64,000 nucleotides of DNA, from contig NZ_JOMG01000002.1 of assembly GCF_000711225.1 (NCBI RefSeq), forward strand, positions 322,501 through 386,500, written 5' to 3'. A model generated the notes under the pieces. That model was not told the origin of the DNA. It worked only from the letters and a program-made list of their open reading frames with translations, and did no database searches. Shown in pieces: positions 53,019-60,738 of the stretch. Numbering within the stretch: the first letter of the stretch is position 1; each line of letters starts with the position of its first letter. The DNA comes from Pelobacter seleniigenes DSM 18267. Its GTDB lineage: Bacteria; Desulfobacterota; Desulfuromonadia; Desulfuromonadales; Geopsychrobacteraceae. Both the position numbers and the translations under genes were made by a program.

Positions 53019-53438
53019 ATGCAGGACATCCAAATCACCGGCGAGGTCAGCATCCCCTACCAGGAGATCGAACTGGCGGCCATCCGCTCCCAAGGCGCGG
53101 GCGGACAACATGTCAACAAAGTCGCCAGCGGCATTCACCTGCGCTTCGACATTCGCAATTCGTCACTGCCCGACGAGGTCAAAAGCCGGCTACTCGCCAT
53201 CCAGGATCACCGGCTGACCAAAAACGGGCTAATCGTCATCAAATCCCAGCAGGCCCGCAGCCAGGAGCAGAACCGGATCAACGCCCTGACCAGTCTGCAA
53301 AACCTGATCCGCACGGCCCTGGTCAGACAAAAGCCGCGGCGCAAAACCAGGCCGACCAAAAGCTCCCAGGAAAAGCGAGTCACGGTCAAGAAACTGCGCG
53401 GCAAGGCCAAACAAATGAGACAAAAAGTGACCGAATAG
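53019..53438 (+). CDS. arfB: Alternative ribosome-rescue factor, peptidyl-tRNA hydrolase
   Basis: This 139-residue protein rescues ribosomes stalled without a stop codon by hydrolysing the peptidyl-tRNA. The release-factor GGQ motif is present in RSQGAGGQHVNKVASGIHLRFD, and the basic C-terminal tail (QKPRRKTRPTKSSQEKRVTVKKL) that enters the mRNA channel is complete. Length is that of E. coli ArfB (140). ATG 53019 has CGGAAAGAA upstream, a fair site. Confidence 0.94.
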   Translation: MQDIQITGEVSIPYQEIELAAIRSQGAGGQHVNKVASGIHLRFDIRNSSLPDEVKSRLLAIQDHRLTKNGLIVIKSQQARSQEQNRINALTSLQNLIRTALVRQKPRRKTRPTKSSQEKRVTVKKLRGKAKQMRQKVTE

Positions 53439-53486
53439 CCGTTCCCAGCGGAGCCGCCAGGCCTCAGGCGGAGATAATCCCAATAG

Positions 53487-53530
53487 AAAAAACCGGGTTG
53501 ACAGTGTTTCACTGCCAACCCGGTTTTTTA
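53487..53530. terminator. Bidirectional terminator between arfB and dctM
   Basis: ACCGGGTTGACAGTG pairs with CACTGCCAACCCGGT (one mismatch) around a short TTT loop, with an A run before and a T run after. It serves both the plus-strand arfB and the convergent minus-strand dctPQM operon. Confidence 0.9.
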
Positions 53531-53559
53531 TTGCAACCTCAGCGACCCCACCTCGGGCG

Positions 53560-54837
53560 TCACAACGCCATAGACTGAGGGATAAACAGGACAATTTGCG
53601 GAAAGAAAATAAATAACAACATCAAAACCATCAATGCGAACAGGTAAGGCAGAACGGTCACCGATAATTTCTCGATTTTGACGTCCGATATATTACAAGC
53701 AACAAACAGGCACAGCCCGACCGGCGGGGTGATCTGCCCAATCGACAGGGTAAACACCAAGAGAACACCGAAAAAAATCGGATCGATGCCAACGCTCTCG
53801 ATCACCGGAAAAAAGATCGGCGTCATCAGCACAACCGCCACCGCATTATCCAGAAAGGTGCCGACGATTAACAAGGAGATACAGATCAGGATCAGCAGAA
53901 TGGTCGGCTCCCGGGTAAAGCTCAACATCAGATCGGTCAATGCCTGGGGAATCTGCTCACTGGCCAGCAAATAGCTGAAACAGTGGGCGGTTGCGACAAG
54001 GAACATGATAATTGCGGAACTTTTGGCCGTATTCAAAACAACCTGATAAACCTTTGCCCCATCCAATTCCCGGTAGATGAACACTCCGACAATCAACCCA
54101 TAGGCAACCGCCACAACCGCCGCTTCGGTCGGGGTAAAGATCCCGCCATAAATGCCGCCAAGGATAATGAGCGGCATGATCAATGCCAAAGAGGCACGGT
54201 TAAAGGCTTTCCAGGTGTCTGCCAGGTCGACCGGCTGTTCTTTTCCATAACCGTTTTTCTTAGCCAGTCGATAATTGATGATCATCAACGTGACGCTCAT
54301 CAGCAAACCGGGAATAATTCCGCCAAGAAACAGCTTACCGACGGATGACCCGGTGACCACACCATAGAGAACCATGGTGATGCTGGGTGGAATCAGCAGG
54401 CCGATGGTCCCGGATGCCGCGGCACAGGCGGCCGAGAAATCCTTTGAATAGCCTTTTTCCTTCATCGAAGGGATCAAAACAGAACCGATCGCCGCCGTCG
54501 TTGCCGGCGCAGAACCGGAAATGGCCCCAAAAAAGGTACAGGCCGCGGTCGTAACATGGGCCAGTCCACCACTGAAGCGGCCGAAAAAACAACTGGCCAG
54601 GGCCACCAAGCGTGCGGACACCCCGCCAAAGGACATGATATTGCCGGCCAGGATAAAAAACGGAATCGCCATCAGGGTAAAAGAATCGACCCCGCCATAG
54701 GTCTTTTGCACCAGGACCATGATCGGCACGTGGCTGTGGAACAACAACGCAATCATGGAAGAGAGACCAAGGGCAACGGCAATGGGAACACCGAGCAAGA
54801 CGCAGGCGAAAAAGCTCATAAACAACGTTGGTCCCAT
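53560..54837 (-). CDS. dctM: TRAP transporter large permease (DctM)
   Basis: This 425-residue membrane protein with about 12 helices is the translocating subunit of a DctP-type TRAP transporter. Family marks are LAIPFFILAGNIMSFGGVSARLV-like, FFGAISGSAPATTAAIGSVLIPSM, GLLIPPSITMVLYGVVTGSSVGKLFLGGIIPG and the late GQITPPVGLCLFVACNIS. It follows dctQ by four bases. ATG 54837 has GGAG about nine bases ahead. Confidence 0.94.
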   Translation of the reverse strand: MGPTLFMSFFACVLLGVPIAVALGLSSMIALLFHSHVPIMVLVQKTYGGVDSFTLMAIPFFILAGNIMSFGGVSARLVALASCFFGRFSGGLAHVTTAACTFFGAISGSAPATTAAIGSVLIPSMKEKGYSKDFSAACAAASGTIGLLIPPSITMVLYGVVTGSSVGKLFLGGIIPGLLMSVTLMIINYRLAKKNGYGKEQPVDLADTWKAFNRASLALIMPLIILGGIYGGIFTPTEAAVVAVAYGLIVGVFIYRELDGAKVYQVVLNTAKSSAIIMFLVATAHCFSYLLASEQIPQALTDLMLSFTREPTILLILICISLLIVGTFLDNAVAVVLMTPIFFPVIESVGIDPIFFGVLLVFTLSIGQITPPVGLCLFVACNISDVKIEKLSVTVLPYLFALMVLMLLFIFFPQIVLFIPQSMAL

Positions 54838-54841
54838 GGAT

Positions 54842-55351
54842 TTATTCTCCTTCTTCCGCAGGTTTCAAGAGCTCCCTGACATGACTTCCGGCATGCATGA
54901 TGATATTCAAGGTCATGAAGAGACAGCCCAGGGGCACAGCCAGATAGATGAGCCCGATCGGCAAAAAATCCATCGATGCCGAGACCTGATCGAGTTTAAA
55001 AACCCTGATCGCGACCGAGATCCCTTCAACCACCAGCATCATCAAAAAAGAGAGGCTTAAAAGATCCCCGAAAAGAAAGAGGGCGGCTCTTACCCGGGAA
55101 CTTTTTATATAGTTGATAAAAAGGTCGACGTTGATATGAGTCCGTTCATGAAAAGCCACGCTGGCACCCAAAAAAGTCACCCAGATGAAAAAATAACGGG
55201 CCAGCTCTTCCGACCAGGAAAGGGATTCATGCAGGGCATAACGAAAAATAATTTGAAAGAAAATAATCACGGTCATGAGCATAAAGCCAATGGTGATCAC
55301 CTTTGACAAAATCGAATTCACAATCGTATTGAAAGATCTGAGTAATTCCAT
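54842..55351 (-). CDS. dctQ: TRAP transporter small permease (DctQ)
   Basis: This 169-residue four-helix membrane protein fits the DctQ family: helix 1 ITIGFMLMTVIIFFQIIFRY, the signature SLSWSEELARYFFIWVTFLGASVAFHERTHINVD-type segment, and two further helices. It supports DctM. A hairpin with terminator features separates it from dctP. Confidence 0.92.
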   Translation of the reverse strand: MELLRSFNTIVNSILSKVITIGFMLMTVIIFFQIIFRYALHESLSWSEELARYFFIWVTFLGASVAFHERTHINVDLFINYIKSSRVRAALFLFGDLLSLSFLMMLVVEGISVAIRVFKLDQVSASMDFLPIGLIYLAVPLGCLFMTLNIIMHAGSHVRELLKPAEEGE

Positions 55352-55372
55352 AAATGACTCACTTGGTGTGCG

Positions 55373-55415
55373 AAAAAGGGGGAGCGCTCAGCGCAGCAAG
55401 CTCTCCCCCTTTATT
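55373..55415 (-). terminator. Terminator-like hairpin between dctP and dctQ
   Basis: AAAGGGGGAGAGC and GCGCTCCCCCTTT (minus strand) form a long GC-rich stem around a loop of about nine bases, followed by a T run. It lies about 20 bases after the dctP stop, the same relative place as the hairpin in the TAXI-TRAP locus, and probably lowers permease expression relative to binding protein. Confidence 0.75.
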
Positions 55416-55436
55416 TTGCACAGGCCCGAAAGACTG

Positions 55437-56414
55437 TTATTTGACGTTTTTGATTTTGGTGACCAGATCACCAAATTTATCCGCATGCATCTTGTAGACA
55501 GCCTCGGAGGCCTGTTCAAAAGAAGCGCGCTCAGCAGTATTGACTTGGATCAGATCTTTGAGTTGCTTGAGCTGGGAGGCCTCCAGATTCTCGACCTCCT
55601 GCCGCATCCAGACCGCAACCTCTTGAGCTGCATCCAACAGTATTTTTTGCTGTTCCGGCTTGAGCCCAGAGTAGATAATCTGACTCATGACCAAGGGCTC
55701 TGACACATGGATATGCCTGGTCAGGGACAGATACTTCTGGACTTCGTAAAACTTTTGGGTCAGAACGTGAGCCACCGGGTTTTCCTGGCCGTCAACAGTT
55801 CCCAGTTGCAGGGCGGTGTACAGTTCGCCAAAGGACATCGGCGTTGCGGAAGCCCCGAAAGTATTAAAGGTATCGACAAAGACATAGCCGCCCGGGGTGC
55901 GGATTTTCAGACCTTTCAGGTCGGCAGGTGTATTGATCGGCCCTTTGGAATTGGTGATATGCCGAAAGCCGTTTTCCCAGTAGCCCAGCACCACCAGCCC
56001 TTTCTGGGACAGTTTATCGGACAGGAACCGACCGATGTCGCCATCCAGAACCTTGCTGACATGGTCAATATCGCGGAAGAGATAGGGGAGGTTTAAAACT
56101 CCCATGGTTTTTTCAAAGCTGGACAGCAACACGTCCGAAGTCAGAACCAAATCAACGGTTCCAAGCTGGGCACCCTCAACCATCTGCCGCTGTTTTCCCA
56201 ATTGGTCGGCTGGGAAAACCAGGATTTCCATGTCGCCGTTCGATCTCTCCTCAACCAGTTTTTTGAATAACAGCGAGCCTTCATGATAATGATGATTCAG
56301 CGCTCCGGTATGGGCCAATTTAAGCTTTGTTTTGGCAAAGGACACTCCTGGCAAAGCCGCAAAGAAAACGAAAAAGGCAACAAAAGAGCAGACCAACAAT
56401 CGTTGAACACGCAT
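55437..56414 (-). CDS. dctP: TRAP transporter substrate-binding protein (DctP)
   Basis: This 325-residue periplasmic protein has a signal peptide (LLVCSFVAFFVFFAALPGVSFA) and the DctP fold. Typical pieces are LKLAHTGALNHHYHEGSLLF, FPADQLGKQRQMVEGAQLGTVDLVL, GLKIRTPGGYVFVDTFNTFGASATPMSFGELYTALQLGTVDGQENP-type segment with the substrate-binding arginine in KIRTP. Ligands of the family are mostly dicarboxylates and other organic acids. ATG 56414 is preferred: GGAGGA lies seven bases ahead, while ATG 56420 is too close to it. Confidence 0.94.
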   Translation of the reverse strand: MRVQRLLVCSFVAFFVFFAALPGVSFAKTKLKLAHTGALNHHYHEGSLLFKKLVEERSNGDMEILVFPADQLGKQRQMVEGAQLGTVDLVLTSDVLLSSFEKTMGVLNLPYLFRDIDHVSKVLDGDIGRFLSDKLSQKGLVVLGYWENGFRHITNSKGPINTPADLKGLKIRTPGGYVFVDTFNTFGASATPMSFGELYTALQLGTVDGQENPVAHVLTQKFYEVQKYLSLTRHIHVSEPLVMSQIIYSGLKPEQQKILLDAAQEVAVWMRQEVENLEASQLKQLKDLIQVNTAERASFEQASEAVYKMHADKFGDLVTKIKNVK

Positions 56415-56504
56415 AATCATTCCTCCATTGGAAAAAAAATGTTTTAGTTTTCGTTCTTCTTCAGATCTGGCAATCATCTTGGAATGGATTTTGGTAGCTA
56501 TTGA

Positions 56505-56519
56505 GCAAGGATGAGGCCA
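56505..56519 (-). promoter_or_regulatory. Sigma-54 (-24/-12) promoter for dctPQM
   Basis: On the minus strand TGGCCT-CATCC-TTGC, continued by TC, fits TGGCAC-N5-TTGCW with correct spacing and four of six -24 positions. It lies about 90 bases before the dctP start and downstream of a perfect dyad. The divergent gene pair encodes a DctB/DctD-type system with a sigma-54 activator. Confidence 0.7.
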
Positions 56520-56598
56520 ATTTTTCAGGCCAATCGGCAACGGCCCGAATATAAAATGGTTTTTTGTTTTTTAAAGGCAGGGGGATAGAAAACCGGCA

Positions 56599-56620
56599 GG
56601 CTATGCAAAATGTCATAGCC
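56599..56620. promoter_or_regulatory. Dyad site, probable DctD-type enhancer
   Basis: GGCTATG-N8-CATAGCC is a perfect seven-base inverted repeat, 80 to 115 bases upstream of the predicted sigma-54 promoter, in the gap between dctP and the sensor kinase gene. It is the most likely binding site for the regulator encoded at 58938-60380. The dyad differs from the GGTTA/TAACC sites of the other TRAP locus. Confidence 0.6.
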
Positions 56621-56804
56621 ACTTTGAACAACTCATTTTTACTCTTAAATATCAAGACGTTAAAACGGTATACAGTTTGTCCGGATTATTACAAAGGATA
56701 TAGCTGCAGAAGAAGAGCTGCCAAACGGATATAAAAACCGGCCGAGGCCCTCTTATCGCCGCTTTTGAACAGGTAAAAAAGTTGTCATGACAAGGAAACG
56801 CCGA

Positions 56805-58928
56805 ATGAAGAAACCTGTCTTTACCGTCGCGCTGCTACTGCTGACATTAATTTCCGTCGGCTTCTGGGTCGCGCAGATCCTCGGCAAACAGAATCAACGG
56901 GAGCTGCATACCCTGGGTATTGAGTCCCTGGCAAACCAGCTGAATCATACCATCAAGCAGCGAATGGAGATGGCGCAGCGGCTGGCTCTTGATTCCGTCG
57001 CCGTCAACTCTCTGAAGGCTCCGCCAAAATATCAGGATCTGAATTCCGTCTTCGACACAGCAAATCTGGTGGCCAATACCGACCTGATCTATGTCATCAA
57101 CGATGCAGGGACCGTTGTCGCCAGTTCCGACTCGCCCGATTCCCCTCTGGTCGGTCGAAACTACACGTTCCGCCCCTATTTTCAGGAATCCATCCAGGGT
57201 AAGCCCTCAATCTTTCCGGCGGTCGGGGCGTTCACCGGGCAGCGCGGACTGCACCTGAGCGTTCCGGTTTTTGTTGAGAGCAAAACCCACCCGGCCGGCG
57301 TCCTGGTCCTTAAAATCGGCATCTCCGAAGTGGAAGATATTCTCGATCAGCGAGAAGAGAAAATTGCCTTTGTTTCCCCGGACGGGATTGTCCTCTCCAG
57401 CAACCAACCGGAGTGGTTATTTCATTCCACCCGCAGCATCCCCCTGGCAACCAGAGAACGGTTATTGCGGACAAGGCAGTTCGGCTTCAAAAAAATTGTA
57501 CCTCTGCCCTTTGACAGCTCCCGGAATTGGGCGTGGATTGATAATAAAAAATACGCGATCGCCCATACGCCTATCATCATTCCGGGCTGGGAGCTGGTGT
57601 CCTTCAGCGATGTCAGTATCGTCAGACCCTTGCCAAACCTTTACAAGGTCCTGATCATCTCTTCGCTGAGCGTGACCGGAGCGCTGGCCTTACTGACAAT
57701 CTCTCTGCTTTACAGCGTTCAGCGCCGGAAAAAGACCGAAGTCATGCTGATAAACGCAGAAAAAAAATATCGGAGCATCTTTGAAAATGCGGTCATGGGG
57801 ATCTACCAGAGTTCCATTGAAGGAAGATTCGTCGAAGCAAGCCCCTCCATGGCAACGATTCTCGGCTATGACAGCCCGACGGATCTTATTCACGGCATCA
57901 ATGACATCAAGCACAACCTGTATGCCAATCCGGAAGATCGCACGGTCTGGGTCAACCTGTTACGGGAAAAAGGCTGGGTCAACGATTTCATCACCCGCTT
58001 TCGGCGCAAGGACAATCAACTCATCTGGGTCTCGCTCTCCTGTCGCCTGACCCAGGGGATTGATAACAATGAGGATATGATTGAGGGATTCTGCCTTGAT
58101 ATTACCGAGAAAATCAAAGCCCAGAAGGAAGTTGAGAGCCAACACGCACAGCTGATTCAAGCCGATAAAATGATTACCATGGGCATTCTTACCGCAGGCG
58201 TTGCCCATGAGATCAATAACCCGAACACCTACATTATCTCCAGTGCCGAAATTCTGTCTGACGCCTGGTCGAGCGCCGCCCATATCCTGGAAGAATATTA
58301 CCGGGAGCAGGCGGAGGACTTTCTGATCGGCGGCATGCCCTATACAACGTTCAGAGAAAACCTGCCGGCGCTGAGCGGACGGATCATTAACGGTTCACGC
58401 AGAATCAACAGAATCATCAAGGAGCTGCTGAATTATTCCCGGAAAGACACAATCGGCACAAACGAGCTCGTTGATGTCAACCGGGTGATGACGTCGGTTG
58501 AAACCTTGCTCAACAGCACCATCAGAAAAAGCACCAACCACTTCAGTATGCAGCTGGCCCCGGAATGCCCCCTGATTAGAGCCAATTTCCTGAGGCTTGA
58601 GCAGGTTGTCATCAACATCATCCAGAACGCCTGCCAGGCGCTTCCCGACCCCAATCGGGCCATCGTTCTCAGCACCGGGTATCTGCCTGAGACTCATGAG
58701 GTGGTCATCGCCTGCAAAGATGAAGGGGTTGGTATTTCCCAAGAGAATCTCAATATGATCACCGAACCGTTTTTTACCACCAAACGGGAATTGGCAGGAA
58801 CGGGGCTCGGCCTGGCCGTCTCCTCTTCGATCATGCGTGATCTTGGCGGAACCATGACTTTCGAATCGCAAGTAGGACAAGGAACAACCGTCTTTTTAAA
58901 ATTTCCCGAAGAACAGAAAAACAGCTAG
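56805..58928 (+). CDS. DctB-type sensor histidine kinase with PAS domain
   Basis: This 707-residue kinase has a membrane helix near the N-terminus (VFTVALLLLTLISVGFWVA), a large periplasmic double-PDC sensor with the DctB-like phrase NYTFRPYFQESIQGKPSIFP, a second helix about 280 residues further, a cytoplasmic PAS domain (YRSIFENAVMGIYQS to GFCLDIT) and a kinase core with GVAHEINNPNTYI, DEGVGIS and GTGLGLAV. It should sense an organic acid and phosphorylate the regulator encoded ten bases downstream. ATG 56805 has AAGGAA at eight bases; the in-frame ATG 56787 lacks a site. The core resembles that of the kinase at 6661-8415. Confidence 0.92.
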   Translation: MKKPVFTVALLLLTLISVGFWVAQILGKQNQRELHTLGIESLANQLNHTIKQRMEMAQRLALDSVAVNSLKAPPKYQDLNSVFDTANLVANTDLIYVINDAGTVVASSDSPDSPLVGRNYTFRPYFQESIQGKPSIFPAVGAFTGQRGLHLSVPVFVESKTHPAGVLVLKIGISEVEDILDQREEKIAFVSPDGIVLSSNQPEWLFHSTRSIPLATRERLLRTRQFGFKKIVPLPFDSSRNWAWIDNKKYAIAHTPIIIPGWELVSFSDVSIVRPLPNLYKVLIISSLSVTGALALLTISLLYSVQRRKKTEVMLINAEKKYRSIFENAVMGIYQSSIEGRFVEASPSMATILGYDSPTDLIHGINDIKHNLYANPEDRTVWVNLLREKGWVNDFITRFRRKDNQLIWVSLSCRLTQGIDNNEDMIEGFCLDITEKIKAQKEVESQHAQLIQADKMITMGILTAGVAHEINNPNTYIISSAEILSDAWSSAAHILEEYYREQAEDFLIGGMPYTTFRENLPALSGRIINGSRRINRIIKELLNYSRKDTIGTNELVDVNRVMTSVETLLNSTIRKSTNHFSMQLAPECPLIRANFLRLEQVVINIIQNACQALPDPNRAIVLSTGYLPETHEVVIACKDEGVGISQENLNMITEPFFTTKRELAGTGLGLAVSSSIMRDLGGTMTFESQVGQGTTVFLKFPEEQKNS

Positions 58929-58937
58929 GAGGCTCTG

Positions 58938-60380
58938 ATGAGAAAACTTTCGCACAAACCCCTCCCCATTCTGGTCGTTGATGATGAGCAGGATGTGCTC
59001 GAATCCTTTCGACTGGCCTTGCTGTCTGGCGGGTTGCCTGCTGTCACCACCTGTGCGGACGGGCTGAAAGTCATGGATATCCTGGAACAGAACAGGGAAA
59101 TATCCGTGATCCTGCTTGACCTGATGATGCCGAAAATTAACGGCCAGGACCTTCTGGAACAGATCATCGGCGCTCATCCGGGAATCCCGGTCATTGTGAT
59201 CACCGCCATCGATGACCTCCAGACGGCGGTCAACTGCATGCGCCTGGGAGCCTTCGACTATCTGGTCAAACCGGTAGAAAAACATCGGCTGGTTTCCAGC
59301 GTCTTCAGAGCACTGGAAATTCTTGAGCTGGGACGCGAAAACCGGGCGCTGAAGGAGAGTTTCCTGAATGACAGCCTGAACCATCCCGAGCTTTTTGCAC
59401 CGATTGTCGGTCGCTCGACCGCGATCCTGAAACTCTTCAAGTACATTGAAGCCATTGCCAAATCAACCGAGCCCGTCCTGATCAGCGGAGAGACCGGGGT
59501 CGGCAAGGAATTGTTTGCCCGGGCCGTTCATAACGCCTCCAATCCGGCAGGACCCTTCATCGCAATCAATGTTGCGGGCCTGGATGACCAGACTTTTTCA
59601 GACACCCTCTTCGGGCACCGCAAGGGAGCATTTACCGGCGCCGAAAGTCAACGCGACGGGCTGATCAAAACAGCGGAAGGGGGCACCCTGTTTCTTGATG
59701 AGATAGGAGATCTCAGCCTGATTTCCCAGGTTAAGCTGTTACGCCTGCTACAGGAGCAGGAATATTTTCCCCTCGGTTCCGATCTGCCCAAAAAATCAAC
59801 CGCCCGCATCCTGGTGGCAACCCATTGCGATCTGGGCAAGACGGTTCAGGACGGAAGCTTTCGGAAAGATCTCTTCTACCGGCTGCAGACTCACCAGATC
59901 TGTATTCCTCCGCTGCGCAAACGCAAGGAAGACCTCCCCCTGCTGGTGGATGAACTGCTTGAGCGGGCGGCTAAAAAACTGCAGATCAACAAGCCTTCTT
60001 ACAGCAATGACCTGTTGGCGATTCTGCTGAACTATGATTTCCCCGGCAATATTCGCGAGCTGGAAACCCTTCTTTTTGACTGTGTCAGTCGCAGCCAGGG
60101 AGGGCGCTTATCAATAACGACAATTCATGACCGCCTCACCAATACGGCAAGCAGCCTGTCCAGTGCTCGTCATGACAGCCAGAAAGACGGCCTGTTTGAC
60201 CAATTTTCCGTTCTGCCGACATTAAAAGAGGCCACCCAGCAACTGATCAAGACCGCTCTGGAACGCGCCAATGGCAACCAATCCCTTGCCGCGCGCTTTC
60301 TCGGCCTGTCCCAACCCGCTCTCAGCCGCCGCCTGAATCGCGAAAAGGACAGATCAGCAACCTGTCACGATGACCTGTGA
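58938..60380 (+). CDS. DctD-type sigma-54-dependent response regulator
   Basis: The 480-residue regulator has a receiver domain (acidic pair at 15-16, phospho-aspartate 61 in ILLDLMMP), an AAA+ domain with Walker A GETGVGKE (184-191), GAFTGA (230-235) and LFLDEIGDL, and a Fis-type helix-turn-helix ending NGNQSLAARFLGLSQPALSRRL. The ribosome binding site AGGAGG overlaps the kinase stop codon. Likely targets are the dctPQM promoter, divergent and upstream, and the -24/-12 element before the CoA-transferase gene downstream. Confidence 0.94.
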   Translation: MRKLSHKPLPILVVDDEQDVLESFRLALLSGGLPAVTTCADGLKVMDILEQNREISVILLDLMMPKINGQDLLEQIIGAHPGIPVIVITAIDDLQTAVNCMRLGAFDYLVKPVEKHRLVSSVFRALEILELGRENRALKESFLNDSLNHPELFAPIVGRSTAILKLFKYIEAIAKSTEPVLISGETGVGKELFARAVHNASNPAGPFIAINVAGLDDQTFSDTLFGHRKGAFTGAESQRDGLIKTAEGGTLFLDEIGDLSLISQVKLLRLLQEQEYFPLGSDLPKKSTARILVATHCDLGKTVQDGSFRKDLFYRLQTHQICIPPLRKRKEDLPLLVDELLERAAKKLQINKPSYSNDLLAILLNYDFPGNIRELETLLFDCVSRSQGGRLSITTIHDRLTNTASSLSSARHDSQKDGLFDQFSVLPTLKEATQQLIKTALERANGNQSLAARFLGLSQPALSRRLNREKDRSATCHDDL

Positions 60381-60390
60381 CTCATTCATC

Positions 60391-60430
60391 AGCGTCGCCA
60401 ATGCCCACTGGAGAAGGCATTGGCGACGCT
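60391..60430. other. Perfect 15-bp inverted repeat after the regulator gene
   Basis: AGCGTCGCCAATGCC and GGCATTGGCGACGCT are exact inverted copies separated by ten bases, 11 bases after the regulator stop. No T tract follows on either strand. As RNA it forms a very stable hairpin that could end or protect the regulator transcript. The next 300 bases up to the CoA-transferase gene are AT-rich, with a smaller hairpin CCCGA-ATAA-TCGGG (60467-60480) and the short dyad ATTAC-ATAG-GTAAT (60441-60454). Confidence 0.6.
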
Positions 60431-60608
60431 AAAAAGGCTTATTACATAGGTAATGATCATGACCTCCCGAATAATCGGGATAACAAGCTAATATTCCTAG
60501 TTTTTCTTCTTGCCAGCCAATATCCCCATAACAATCTGCATTTTCCCCGCCCCCAAAAGACCCATTGAAACATCCGTTTTATCAGCAGGTTATAGATTTC
60601 TTACCGTT

Positions 60609-60624
60609 TGGTACAGCTGCTGCA
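60609..60624 (+). promoter_or_regulatory. Possible sigma-54 promoter for the CoA-transferase/lyase genes
   Basis: TGGTAC-AGCTG-CTGCA fits TGGCAC-N5-TTGCA with the GG and GC exactly spaced and two mismatches. It lies 115 bases before the CoA-transferase ATG and directly downstream of the sigma-54 regulator gene. The dyad at 60441-60454 could be an enhancer site but is weak. Confidence 0.55.
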
Positions 60625-60738
60625 ATCCCCTAAGACAATGCATCGAACTTTCATCTACCGGAATGGATTGAAAGACGGTCAAGAGATAACGCCACAAGCG
60701 TTTATCAACTTACGAATCGTTGCGTTGGAGGATGAGCT

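Noticed and set aside
56461-56655. Minus-strand frame of 64 codons upstream of dctP
   Set aside because: It lacks a ribosome binding site and covers the predicted sigma-54 promoter and enhancer region, so it is most likely non-coding.
60377-60568. Plus-strand frame of 63 codons after the second regulator gene
   Set aside because: It spans a perfect 15-bp hairpin, has no ribosome binding site of its own and resembles no protein.
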